Origin: Clostridiales bacterium
GTDB lineage: Bacteria; Bacillota; Clostridia; Caldicoprobacterales; DTU083
NCBI GenBank assembly: GCA_012512335.1
Contig: JAAZEK010000140.1
Coordinates: 1 to 7,011 of the forward strand
Reading direction: 5' to 3'
Length of the DNA stretch: 7,011 nucleotides
This document shows positions 1 through 6,542 of this stretch, piece after piece; the first letter of the stretch is position 1, and every line of letters starts with the position of its first letter. A program made the translations under genes and the position numbers. The notes under the pieces were generated by a model. The model saw only the letters and a program-made list of their open reading frames with translations, was not told where the DNA came from and searched no databases.

Positions 1-1
1 A

Positions 2-1789
2 ACTGGTGCTACAACTGAGCAGCAGGAAGCTTTCTGGGCATACATTGATGAAGCTGGTCTGAAGTTCACTCAGGAAATTATTGACTATGTAAATGTAAAT
101 TATGCTGCTAGTTATATTGGCACTGACTATTTCCCTGGTTACACTGCTGAGGAAGTTGCTGACAATACCAACCTGCAAGCCGCATTTGGTATGGCTATGT
201 GGGGATATGGAGAAGTTAACGAAGATGGTACTTTTACCACTGGAGTTACCGAACAGGTATTAGATCCTGCAACTGATACAATAGACGCTAAGGTTTATTG
301 GGATGAAATCGTAGCCAGTTTCGGTTATGACTTAAGTGATGCTGGTATCAACTATGAAAAAGCCGGCGACGCAACTATTCAAGATTATATAAAAGAAGCT
401 TATATCGCAAACGAAGGTCAGTTGGAAGGTGGAGTACCCAGCATCAGCGGCATTACCACTGATAGTGTGACTGGAGATGACGGAGTAGAAAGAGAATCTA
501 TACAAATCGTTATAGATGGTGTAGATCCTACAGCTATCTTCAAAATGGGTGTTCAGGTTGTTCCTGCACACTACTATACAGAAGGATACACTGGCACTTT
601 AAATGAGTATGGTGTAGATACAGGCAACAAGGAATTTATGGATCACCTTAAAACCAAGAATGTATTACCTGTTGGCGCTGGTCCATATGTATTCGATGAG
701 TATAAAGATAATGTTGTTACCTATTCAGCAAATGATAGTTATATGCTTGGTTCTCCCAAGATCAATACATTACGATATCAGGAAATTACCTTAGGCGCAG
801 AATATGACTCTGTTAAGACTGGAACAGTTCATTATACTGATCCTTCTGCCTCAATGACGATTATCAATGATATTACCGCAGGCGAAGGAGACAATGCTAA
901 GCTTGCTTATACACTAGTGGACAATGATGGTTATGGCTATGTTGGTATTCAAGGACAGGCTATTCCAGAATTTGAAGTTAGAAGAGCAATTGCTCACGCT
1001 ACCAATGTTCAGCTTTCAGTAGATAATTACTATCAGGAATTGGCTAGTGCTAACTATCGAACCATGACTAAAATACTTTGGGCTTATCCCGACAATCCAG
1101 AAAACTTATTCCCCTATGACGGAACTGGAGAAACTTCCAAGGCATTGTTCCTGGAAGCAGGATATGTATATGATGAGGGCAAGAATGAAATGCAGTATCC
1201 AGAAGAGCATGATAAGGCAGGCGAGCAGGTAACATTCAAGTTCACACTTCCATCAGCTGCCGAGGATCATCCTGCTGGTTCCATATTCATCGATACCCAG
1301 AAAGTACTGGCTCAAATTGGTGTGAAGGTTGATATTGAAACTGATGAAGGTCTACTAAACAAGCTAAGTACTGCATACGACTCTGGCATCCAGGTATGGG
1401 CAGCAGCTTGGGGAAGCGGCGGTGTAGATCCTGATATGTTCCAGATTTGGCATTCAGACCCTGCTATAAACCAGGGTACTTCAGCAGCCAGAAGTGGTCT
1501 CTACTATATGTTTGAGAATGGCAGTGATGAAGAGAAAGCAATGCTTGTTGAATTGAATGAGCAGATTATGGCAGGACGTTCAACTTTAGATACAGAAGAG
1601 CGAAAAGCTATCTATAAGAGAGCTTTGGAGCTATCTACAGGATTAGCTGTTGAAATACCAACCTACCAGAGAAAAAATCTATATGTATTCAACAATGAGG
1701 TCGTCAAAGCTGATACATTGTTCAGTGGCGAAGATGTAACTCCATTCCAGTCACCAATAAGCTTTATTTGGAATGTAGAGTTAAACTAA
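2..1789 (+). CDS. Peptide ABC transporter substrate-binding protein (SBP family 5), 5'-truncated
   Basis: This is the extracellular ligand-capturing subunit of a peptide/nickel-type ABC importer, which hands substrate to the permeases encoded just downstream. The frame is open from base 2 with no start needed, so the ATG at 191 is internal. 595 residues are visible, and the signal peptide and first lobe segment lie outside the window. Family hallmarks, in visible-residue numbering, are SGI (149-151) leading into a strand ending VVPAHYY, the hinge motif VGAGPYVF (224-231) followed by an asparagine-tyrosine repeat region, RRAIAHA (327-333), and AAWGSGGVDPD (468-478). The end of the protein has a helical stretch and the typical EIPTYQRKNLYVFN strand. 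The first ~145 visible residues are acidic, largely helical-looking and longer than in Escherichia coli OppA/DppA, which suggests an inserted subdomain. The ligand cannot be told from sequence; oligopeptide is the default guess. It is the first visible gene of an SBP-B-C-D-F operon. Confidence 0.93.
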   Translation, partial: TGATTEQQEAFWAYIDEAGLKFTQEIIDYVNVNYAASYIGTDYFPGYTAEEVADNTNLQAAFGMAMWGYGEVNEDGTFTTGVTEQVLDPATDTIDAKVYWDEIVASFGYDLSDAGINYEKAGDATIQDYIKEAYIANEGQLEGGVPSISGITTDSVTGDDGVERESIQIVIDGVDPTAIFKMGVQVVPAHYYTEGYTGTLNEYGVDTGNKEFMDHLKTKNVLPVGAGPYVFDEYKDNVVTYSANDSYMLGSPKINTLRYQEITLGAEYDSVKTGTVHYTDPSASMTIINDITAGEGDNAKLAYTLVDNDGYGYVGIQGQAIPEFEVRRAIAHATNVQLSVDNYYQELASANYRTMTKILWAYPDNPENLFPYDGTGETSKALFLEAGYVYDEGKNEMQYPEEHDKAGEQVTFKFTLPSAAEDHPAGSIFIDTQKVLAQIGVKVDIETDEGLLNKLSTAYDSGIQVWAAAWGSGGVDPDMFQIWHSDPAINQGTSAARSGLYYMFENGSDEEKAMLVELNEQIMAGRSTLDTEERKAIYKRALELSTGLAVEIPTYQRKNLYVFNNEVVKADTLFSGEDVTPFQSPISFIWNVELN

Positions 1790-1812
1790 ACGAATATTAT
1801 TAATAAATATTT

Positions 1813-1866
1813 GAATTGAAAAGGGTACAAGGCTTAAATATGTGTATTTAAGCCTTGTACCAATTC
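1813..1866 (+). repeat. Perfect 17-bp inverted repeat (hairpin) between SBP and permease genes
   Basis: The left arm GGTACAAGGCTTAAATA (1824-1840) and right arm TATTTAAGCCTTGTACC (1845-1861) are exact reverse complements around a TGTG loop. A further 5-bp pairing, GAATT (1813-1817) with AATTC (1862-1866), is possible after a six-base bulge (1818-1823). The structure starts 34 bases after the SBP stop and ends before the oppB ribosome binding site, which stays unpaired. No run of T follows the right arm, so a classical intrinsic terminator is unlikely. A 3'-end stabilising or processing hairpin, or a partial attenuator, that keeps binding-protein mRNA above permease mRNA is the best inference. 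A protein-binding palindrome is an alternative. Confidence 0.8.
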
Positions 1867-1875
1867 TTAAGGATT

Positions 1876-1880
1876 GAGGG
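1876..1880 (+). promoter_or_regulatory. Ribosome binding site that decides the oppB start
   Basis: GAGGG lies five bases before the ATG at 1886. The in-frame upstream TTG at 1874 has AAGGA touching it (1869-1873) with no spacer, so it cannot use that site well. The ATG at 1886 is preferred, giving a protein starting MWKYLLKR, which matches the usual short cytoplasmic N-terminus of OppB-type permeases. Confidence 0.6.
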
Positions 1881-1885
1881 TTAAT

Positions 1886-2884
1886 ATGTGGAAATATTTA
1901 CTGAAAAGAATTGGACTGTCATTAGTGATTCTTTTAGGTGTATCAGGACTTATTTATTTGCTGGTCATGTTAATGCCAGCCGACTATATTGATAACCAGA
2001 CATCAGCTGCACTGCAGAATGGATCAATGACCATAGAAGATGTTCAACGCTTGAAGGAGTTATACGGATTGGCTGATAAAAGCTTTACAGGAATTGTAAA
2101 GAGCTATATGTCTTGGCTCAAAAGTACAATGTCGGGGGATTTAGGGCATTCCTTTATGTATGGCAGACCAGTAACTGATGTATTAGGAGATTATATCTGG
2201 ATATCTTTTCTAATAGCATTTCTTTCTTATATTTTCCAGATCATTATAGGTATTCCTATGGGGGTTAAAGCAGCTTCAAGTCAGTATAGTGGTTACGATT
2301 ATACGGTATCTGTTTTTGCGATGATGGGTACGGCCCTTCCTTCATTCTTTTTATCTGCTTTACTTATGAATTTATTTTCTATTCAGTTAGGAATATTTCC
2401 CTTGCAAGGCTTGGTATCTGCAACCAAGATTTTTCCGTCTAATGCTCATCTTCAGATTTTTTTGGACAAGGCATGGCATTTAGTTCTACCCATAACTGTA
2501 TTAACCGTACTAAGTGTTGGTGGAACCATGAAATTTACCAGAACAAATATGCTTGAAGTGCTGAGCTCTGATTATATCAGAACTGCTCGGGCAAAGGGAT
2601 TGTCTGAACATACAGTAACTTATAAGCATGCGTTTAGAAACACACTTATTCCATTAGTTACATCCTTATCTGGTATGCTACCAGGCTTGTTCGGTGGTGC
2701 TATGATTACTGAAACAGTTTTTGCCATACCTGGTATTGGCTATATGGCTTTACGAGCAACTCGAGGAGGCGACATACCCTTTATTATGGGTTATAATATG
2801 TTCTTAGCTATCCTGACAGTACTTGGAATGTTGATTTCAGACCTAATGTACATGGTGGTTGACCCCCGTGTCAAACTATCATAA
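1886..2884 (+). CDS. oppB: Peptide ABC transporter permease, OppB/DppB type
   Basis: This integral membrane subunit forms half of the translocation channel and pairs with the OppC-like protein encoded next. The product is 332 residues, normal for the family. It has the typical short N-terminus MWKYLLKR and then TM1 (about 9-30). An extracytoplasmic region carries GDLGHSF and PVTDVL, which resemble the conserved GDLG-S/PV segment of OppB proteins. Further membrane segments lie at about 104-127, 141-165, 199-216, 257-280 and 298-325. The cytoplasmic EAA-type coupling loop is clear, with YIRTARAKG at 230-238 and the downstream LIP at 254-256; this loop docks on an ATPase. The C-terminus MVVDPRVKLS is also typical. 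A TTG start at 1874 would add four residues but has poor spacing. The gene follows the SBP by 96 bases and precedes oppC by 14. Opp, Dpp and App members cannot be separated reliably, so the symbol reflects family position only. Confidence 0.93.
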   Translation: MWKYLLKRIGLSLVILLGVSGLIYLLVMLMPADYIDNQTSAALQNGSMTIEDVQRLKELYGLADKSFTGIVKSYMSWLKSTMSGDLGHSFMYGRPVTDVLGDYIWISFLIAFLSYIFQIIIGIPMGVKAASSQYSGYDYTVSVFAMMGTALPSFFLSALLMNLFSIQLGIFPLQGLVSATKIFPSNAHLQIFLDKAWHLVLPITVLTVLSVGGTMKFTRTNMLEVLSSDYIRTARAKGLSEHTVTYKHAFRNTLIPLVTSLSGMLPGLFGGAMITETVFAIPGIGYMALRATRGGDIPFIMGYNMFLAILTVLGMLISDLMYMVVDPRVKLS

Positions 2885-2898
2885 AGGGGGTTCATCTA

Positions 2899-3978
2899 AT
2901 GACTATTGATAAAGATAAAGCTATAAAGCTGGATAATATAGAAAATATGGGCACTGATAATGGGTCTGACCAGGAATTAGAAGAACGTTTTAGAGTGATT
3001 TCCCCGGGTCGTATGGTAGCTAAGCGATTTTTTAAAAGTAAATTGTCTATTGTAGGCTTAGCAATGATTGTTTTTGTTTTTGTATTTTCTTTTGTTGGAC
3101 CATTTATTGTAGATGCTACCTGGGGCTATGGTGAAACTCAAGTGTTTGAAATTCCGCGTAATGCTGAAATGATTACAACTGCTGATTTCAGTGCGCCTGA
3201 TGGTAAAACTTATGATTACTATGACAAATCCCAGACGACTATTCTTTATAAAGCCCCACCATCAAGTGAGCACTGGTTGGGCACAGATACTTCTGGTTTT
3301 GATATATTTACTCGTCTTATGTATGGCGGAAGAATTTCTTTATTTATTTCTTTTATTGTAATAATCCTGGAAACCTTAATTGGAGTTGTCCTAGGAGGCT
3401 TAGCAGGTTATTTTGGCAAATGGGTTGATCAACTTATTATGCGTATAGTGGACATTTTTGCATGTCTACCTGGTCTTCCTATACTATTGGTGCTTTCTGC
3501 TGCAATTAGCTCTATAGATAGCATACCTGCAGAGCATAGAATTTATTATCTAATGGCGTTTATTACCCTTATGGGATGGACAGGAGTAGCCCGAATTGTT
3601 AGAGGGCAAATTCTTATGCTAAGAGAACAAGAATATATGTTAGCTGCTGAAACAACAGGAATAAAGGCAATTAATAGAATATTTAAACATCTAGTGCCTA
3701 ATGCAATGCCTCAATTAATAGTTAGTGCAACTTTAGGCTTAGGCGGTATAATCCTTTACGAATCCACTTTATCATATCTTGGTTTAGGGGTTCCATTTCC
3801 AAGAGCAGCTTGGGGATCCATGATAGCCCTGGCAGACCCTTCCAGAGGTCAGGAGATTTTAGCTAATTATCCAAATATGTGGGTTCCAGCAGGTGTTTTG
3901 ATAGTAGTTGCAGTACTGGGTTTCAGTTTTATCGGGGATGGACTCAGAGATGCATTTGACCCCAGAATGAAAAGGTAG
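2899..3978 (+). CDS. oppC: Peptide ABC transporter permease, OppC/DppC type
   Basis: This is the second channel-forming permease subunit, partner of the preceding OppB-like protein. It is 359 residues, with ATG at 2899 preceded by AAGGGGG (2884-2890) at eight bases. A charged cytoplasmic leader of about 45 residues is followed by the OppC N-terminal segment (SPGRMVAKRFFKSKLSIVG, 35-53) and TM1 (about 51-71). An extracytoplasmic loop (72-125), rich in Asp/Tyr, leads to the family hallmark LGTDTSGFDIFTRLMYGGR (127-145). Membrane segments follow at about 146-171, 186-205, 217-236, 272-290 and 328-347. The EAA-type coupling loop is EQEYMLAAETTGI (243-255), with LVP at 265-267. The end, GDGLRDAFDPRMKR, is the standard OppC C-terminus. 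The extracytoplasmic loop is somewhat longer than in E. coli OppC, as expected for many Firmicute members. The stop codon overlaps the neighbourhood of the oppD ribosome binding site, so the two genes are tightly linked. Confidence 0.94.
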   Translation: MTIDKDKAIKLDNIENMGTDNGSDQELEERFRVISPGRMVAKRFFKSKLSIVGLAMIVFVFVFSFVGPFIVDATWGYGETQVFEIPRNAEMITTADFSAPDGKTYDYYDKSQTTILYKAPPSSEHWLGTDTSGFDIFTRLMYGGRISLFISFIVIILETLIGVVLGGLAGYFGKWVDQLIMRIVDIFACLPGLPILLVLSAAISSIDSIPAEHRIYYLMAFITLMGWTGVARIVRGQILMLREQEYMLAAETTGIKAINRIFKHLVPNAMPQLIVSATLGLGGIILYESTLSYLGLGVPFPRAAWGSMIALADPSRGQEILANYPNMWVPAGVLIVVAVLGFSFIGDGLRDAFDPRMKR

Positions 3979-3982
3979 GTGA
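3977..3982 (+). promoter_or_regulatory. Ribosome binding site for the oppD GTG start
   Basis: AGGTGA begins within the oppC stop codon (TAG, 3976-3978) and ends four bases before the GTG at 3987. The overlap of stop and ribosome binding site suggests that oppD translation is coupled to termination on oppC. It supports the GTG start over the later in-frame ATG at 4041, and hence the reality of the N-terminal extension. Confidence 0.6.
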
Positions 3983-3986
3983 TAAC

Positions 3987-5207
3987 GTGGGCTTATTTGA
4001 TCGGTTTAAAGTGAAAAAAGTAGAAGGTGTGGACGATACGATGTATCTTACTCTTCGTGAGGAGAAGCGTATAAGTAAGGAAAATGCGAAGCTAATGAAA
4101 GAGTTTGAACAGAACAAAAATAGGAAGAATGTCTCTGAAGAGGAGTATCTGACCCAAATGAGAGACCCTTCTAATGTAGTAGAATTCGATAATCTGCACA
4201 CCTATTTCTTTACTGATGTTGGCACAGTTAAGGCTGTCAATGGGGTAAGCTTTGATATTCCCCAAGGTAAAATCGTAGGTGTAGTAGGTGAATCTGGATG
4301 TGGTAAATCAGTAACCAGCCTTTCACTTATGCAGCTTGTTCAAGCACCACAAGGGCAAATTGTTAAAGGAAGCATCCGCTATCAGAGTAGTGATGGCAAA
4401 TGCTATGATATATCTAAAATACCTAGAGATCAAATGCTTAAGATTCGAGGCAAAGAAATTGCCATGATATTTCAAGAACCGATGACTAGCCTGAATCCTG
4501 TATTTAGGATAGGTGAGCAAATGGATGAAGTGGTTCTTTTGCACGTTGAAGGTGCAACTGCTGAATCAGCGAAGGCAAGATCCATTGAAATGCTGAATTT
4601 AGTTGGAATTGCAGATGTAGAAAAGATATATAATAATTATCCTCATGAGCTATCGGGTGGTATGAGACAGCGTGTTATGATAGCGATGTCTTTGGCTTGT
4701 GACCCAAGGTTAATCATAGCTGATGAACCCACCACAGCATTGGATGTTACAATACAGGCACAAATTTTAGAGCTTCTTCGGGATGTGAAAGATGAAATAA
4801 ATGGGAGCATTATGCTTATTACTCATGATTTGGGTGTAATAGCTGAGATGGCTGATTATGTTGTTGTAATGTATGCTGGTAGAATAATCGAACAGGGTAC
4901 AGTTCATGAAATTTTCAATGATCCTAAGCACCCTTATACCATAGGATTAATGAAGTCAAAGCCTGGTGGTGATTCAACGGAAGATCGTTTATATAGTATA
5001 AAAGGTCAGGTTCCAAATCCAATCAACATGCCGGATTACTGCTATTTCTGTAATCGTTGCGATCATGCAATGGCTATTTGTTCGAAGGAATATCCAGAGA
5101 TGGTAGAATTTACATCAGATCACCGGACAGCCTGCCACTTGTATTATGGTGAAGGTTTGAAGGAGCAAAATAAGAAGGGAGTAGAGGTTGGAAGCGATGG
5201 CAATTGA
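3987..5207 (+). CDS. oppD: Peptide ABC transporter ATP-binding protein, OppD/DppD type
   Basis: This cytoplasmic ATPase subunit powers transport together with the OppF-like protein. It has 406 residues, against roughly 325-360 in typical OppD/DppD. The excess is an N-terminal extension (about 1-62) that is rich in Lys, Glu and Arg and probably helical. The ABC domain starts near NVVEFDNL (63-70). Motifs are all intact: Walker A GESGCGKS (101-108), Q-loop FQEPMTSLNP with Gln163, signature LSGGMRQR (222-229), Walker B IIADEP with Asp246 and Glu247, and the H-switch His280. The C-terminal oligopeptide-transporter (oligo_HPY) domain follows, with the cluster C-x5-C-x6-C-x17-C. This cluster has been linked to a [4Fe-4S] centre in a thermophile DppD. 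An extra Cys sits between the first two (CYFCNRC). GTG is chosen because AGGTGA lies just upstream. The 3' end overlaps oppF by 11 bases. Confidence 0.94.
   Translation: MGLFDRFKVKKVEGVDDTMYLTLREEKRISKENAKLMKEFEQNKNRKNVSEEEYLTQMRDPSNVVEFDNLHTYFFTDVGTVKAVNGVSFDIPQGKIVGVVGESGCGKSVTSLSLMQLVQAPQGQIVKGSIRYQSSDGKCYDISKIPRDQMLKIRGKEIAMIFQEPMTSLNPVFRIGEQMDEVVLLHVEGATAESAKARSIEMLNLVGIADVEKIYNNYPHELSGGMRQRVMIAMSLACDPRLIIADEPTTALDVTIQAQILELLRDVKDEINGSIMLITHDLGVIAEMADYVVVMYAGRIIEQGTVHEIFNDPKHPYTIGLMKSKPGGDSTEDRLYSIKGQVPNPINMPDYCYFCNRCDHAMAICSKEYPEMVEFTSDHRTACHLYYGEGLKEQNKKGVEVGSDGN
5183..5187 (+). promoter_or_regulatory. Ribosome binding site for oppF inside the end of oppD
   Basis: AGAGG lies nine bases before the ATG at 5197, within oppD coding sequence. 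An in-frame TTG at 5188 could instead use the purine run at 5174-5181 (GAAGGGAG) and would add three residues. ATG is preferred as the commoner codon, but the choice is not secure. Confidence 0.5.
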
Positions 5208-6201
5208 ATTGATGAATGAAAAAAGCAACAATGAAAATATACTTGAAGTTAGCAACCTGAAAAAGTACTACCCACTTTCTAAGATTGCTGTTGGCAAAAG
5301 AAGAGCCTATGTGAAGGCTGTTGATGATGTCTCCTTTTCCATTAAGACAGGTACAACAATGGGACTAGTTGGAGAATCTGGTTGCGGAAAAACTACTGTA
5401 GGGAGAACCATTCTACGTTTACATGATGTAACATCTGGACAGGTTATATTTAACGGACGAGACCTTGCCAAGGTTCCTTCTAGAGAACTTAGGAAGATGC
5501 GCCCTCAAATGCAGATGATATTCCAAGATCCATACTCTAGCTTGTCACCAAGACTACCAATTGGTGAGATAATTGGTGAAGCAGTTAGAGAACATAATAT
5601 AGTACCTAAGTCTCAGTATAGGGCTTATATTTTAAAGGTTATGAAGGACTGCGGCTTACAACCACAGTATTTTTACCGTTATCCTCATGAGTTTTCAGGT
5701 GGACAACGCCAGAGAATAAGTATAGCTAGAGCTGTAGCATTAAAACCAAAGTTTATTATTTGTGATGAACCCTTAAGTGCCTTGGATGTTTCCATTCAAG
5801 CACAAATTATTAATTTGATGAAAGATTTACAGGAGCAATACCAATATACCTATTTGTTTATTTCTCACGACCTTTCGGTTGTTGAGTATTTATCAGACAC
5901 AATTGGAGTTATGTATTTGGGAAGTATGGTAGAAATGGGAGATAAAAAGAAGATTTTTACCAATCCTATGCATCCATATACCAAAGCCTTGTTGTCAGCT
6001 GTACCTAAATCTAATCCAGATGAAAAGATGAATCGTATTATTTTGGAAGGGGATATTCCAAGTCCTGTAAATCCTCCATCTGGATGTAAATTCCGTACAA
6101 GATGTCCACATGCAATGCCAGTTTGTGCTGAGAAGGCTCCTATACTAAAGGAATACGATGATGGCCATAAAACTGCGTGTCATCTGTACAGCCAAGATTA
6201 G
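5197..6201 (+). CDS. oppF: Peptide ABC transporter ATP-binding protein, OppF/DppF type
   Basis: This is the second cytoplasmic ATPase subunit, forming a heterodimer with the OppD-like protein. It is 334 residues from the ATG at 5197, normal for OppF. An N-terminal strand with LKKYYPLSK is characteristic of OppF rather than OppD. It is followed by Walker A GESGCGKT (59-66), Q-loop FQDPYSSLSPR with Gln110, signature FSGGQRQR (166-173), Walker B FIICDEP with Asp190 and Glu191, and H-switch His224. The C-terminal oligo_HPY domain has GDIPSPVNPPSGCKFRTRC and the same C-x5-C-x6-C-x17-C spacing as the neighbouring ATPase, without the extra cysteine. All catalytic residues are present, so both nucleotide sites of the heterodimer look competent. 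Start alternatives are TTG 5188 and ATG 5212. The 11-base overlap with oppD implies translational coupling, which fits equal subunit stoichiometry. Confidence 0.94.
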   Translation: MAIELMNEKSNNENILEVSNLKKYYPLSKIAVGKRRAYVKAVDDVSFSIKTGTTMGLVGESGCGKTTVGRTILRLHDVTSGQVIFNGRDLAKVPSRELRKMRPQMQMIFQDPYSSLSPRLPIGEIIGEAVREHNIVPKSQYRAYILKVMKDCGLQPQYFYRYPHEFSGGQRQRISIARAVALKPKFIICDEPLSALDVSIQAQIINLMKDLQEQYQYTYLFISHDLSVVEYLSDTIGVMYLGSMVEMGDKKKIFTNPMHPYTKALLSAVPKSNPDEKMNRIILEGDIPSPVNPPSGCKFRTRCPHAMPVCAEKAPILKEYDDGHKTACHLYSQD

Positions 6202-6203
6202 AT

Positions 6204-6207
6204 AGGA
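6204..6207 (+). promoter_or_regulatory. Possible ribosome binding site for the small membrane protein
   Basis: AGGA at 6204-6207 overlaps the ATG at 6207 and so cannot serve it. It lies eight bases before an in-frame TTG at 6216, which would give a protein starting MKLRKERE. The ATG at 6207 has no other good site upstream and may depend on coupling to the oppF stop six bases earlier. The true start is therefore open between 6207 and 6216. Confidence 0.35.
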
Positions 6208-6503
6208 TGATTCCATTGAAATTAAGGAAAGAAAGAGAAAAGAAGCGGAAACACGAATTTGTTGATGACGGACGTGTAATAGCAAACATGAATATCGATG
6301 GAATGCCACATACCATTGTCAAACGGAAAGCATTTGATGAGTTTGGTAAGACAGAAGAAAAAAAAGAAACCATCAAGCTTACCAAAAAAGAACGATGGAG
6401 TGTGTTGTTCGGTGTTGTGACATCTCATTTAGTTTTTGTGATTATTGTCTTCGGTTCGTTAGCGCTATTTATATTATTTTGCATAAAAGTATGGTTTAAG
6501 TAG
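6207..6503 (+). CDS. Small basic single-pass membrane protein of unknown function
   Basis: I do not recognise a named family. From the ATG at 6207 the product is 98 residues. The N-terminus is strongly basic (KLRKEREKKRKHEF, 5-18). Next comes a segment reading DDGRVIANMNIDGMP (20-34), which looks like a conserved motif, then a charged Lys/Glu linker (38-63). The C-terminus is a long hydrophobic stretch (about 65-94) ending in KVWFK. The layout predicts a cytoplasmic N-terminal domain tethered by one C-terminal membrane helix, or a tight hairpin if the stretch spans twice. An in-frame GTG at 6177 lies inside oppF and lacks a ribosome binding site; a TTG at 6216 is a serious alternative start. 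Codon use resembles the neighbours. Its position, five bases after the oppF stop, implies co-transcription and perhaps an accessory role to the transporter, which is inference. The ORF is real by composition and topology rather than by a known homologue. Confidence 0.72.
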   Translation: MIPLKLRKEREKKRKHEFVDDGRVIANMNIDGMPHTIVKRKAFDEFGKTEEKKETIKLTKKERWSVLFGVVTSHLVFVIIVFGSLALFILFCIKVWFK

Positions 6504-6542
6504 AATAATCCATACTCGTACCAGGTAGGGGGAAGAAGTGAT

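Noticed and set aside
332..571. Minus-strand open frame opposite the binding-protein gene.
   Set aside because: It is a shadow of a strongly supported coding region, has no ribosome binding site I can see and no recognisable protein features.
1793..1811. AT-only near-palindrome (AATATT repeated around ATTAATA) just after the SBP stop.
   Set aside because: It would form only a very weak stem and this composition is common in AT-rich spacers.
1811..1839. A possible promoter: TTGAAT (1811-1816) and TTAAAT (1834-1839) at 17-base spacing.
   Set aside because: Each box matches consensus at only four of six positions in AT-rich DNA, and the -10 box lies inside the hairpin arm. This is expected by chance; transcript start mapping would be needed to support it.
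1824..1861. The hairpin as a classical intrinsic terminator.
   Set aside because: The stem is long and perfect but the following bases (CAATTCTTAAGG from 1861) lack a T-run, and the downstream permease genes need the same transcript unless another promoter exists.
3944..4201. Minus-strand open frame opposite the oppC/oppD junction.
   Set aside because: Its Ser/Phe/Leu-rich composition is what the reverse complement of the Lys/Glu-rich OppD extension gives; no independent support.
4323..4544. Minus-strand open frame opposite the OppD ABC domain.
   Set aside because: The opposite strand encodes intact catalytic motifs here, so this frame is a by-product.
6177..6206. GTG at 6177 as the start of the small membrane protein.
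   Set aside because: It lies inside oppF without a ribosome binding site, and the added residues merely re-read oppF codons in another frame.
6140..6428. Two minus-strand open frames (6140-6385 and 6222-6428) opposite the small membrane protein.
   Set aside because: They are Phe/Ser-rich products of antisense Lys/Glu codons. The + strand frame has a coherent topology and operon position, so it is preferred.
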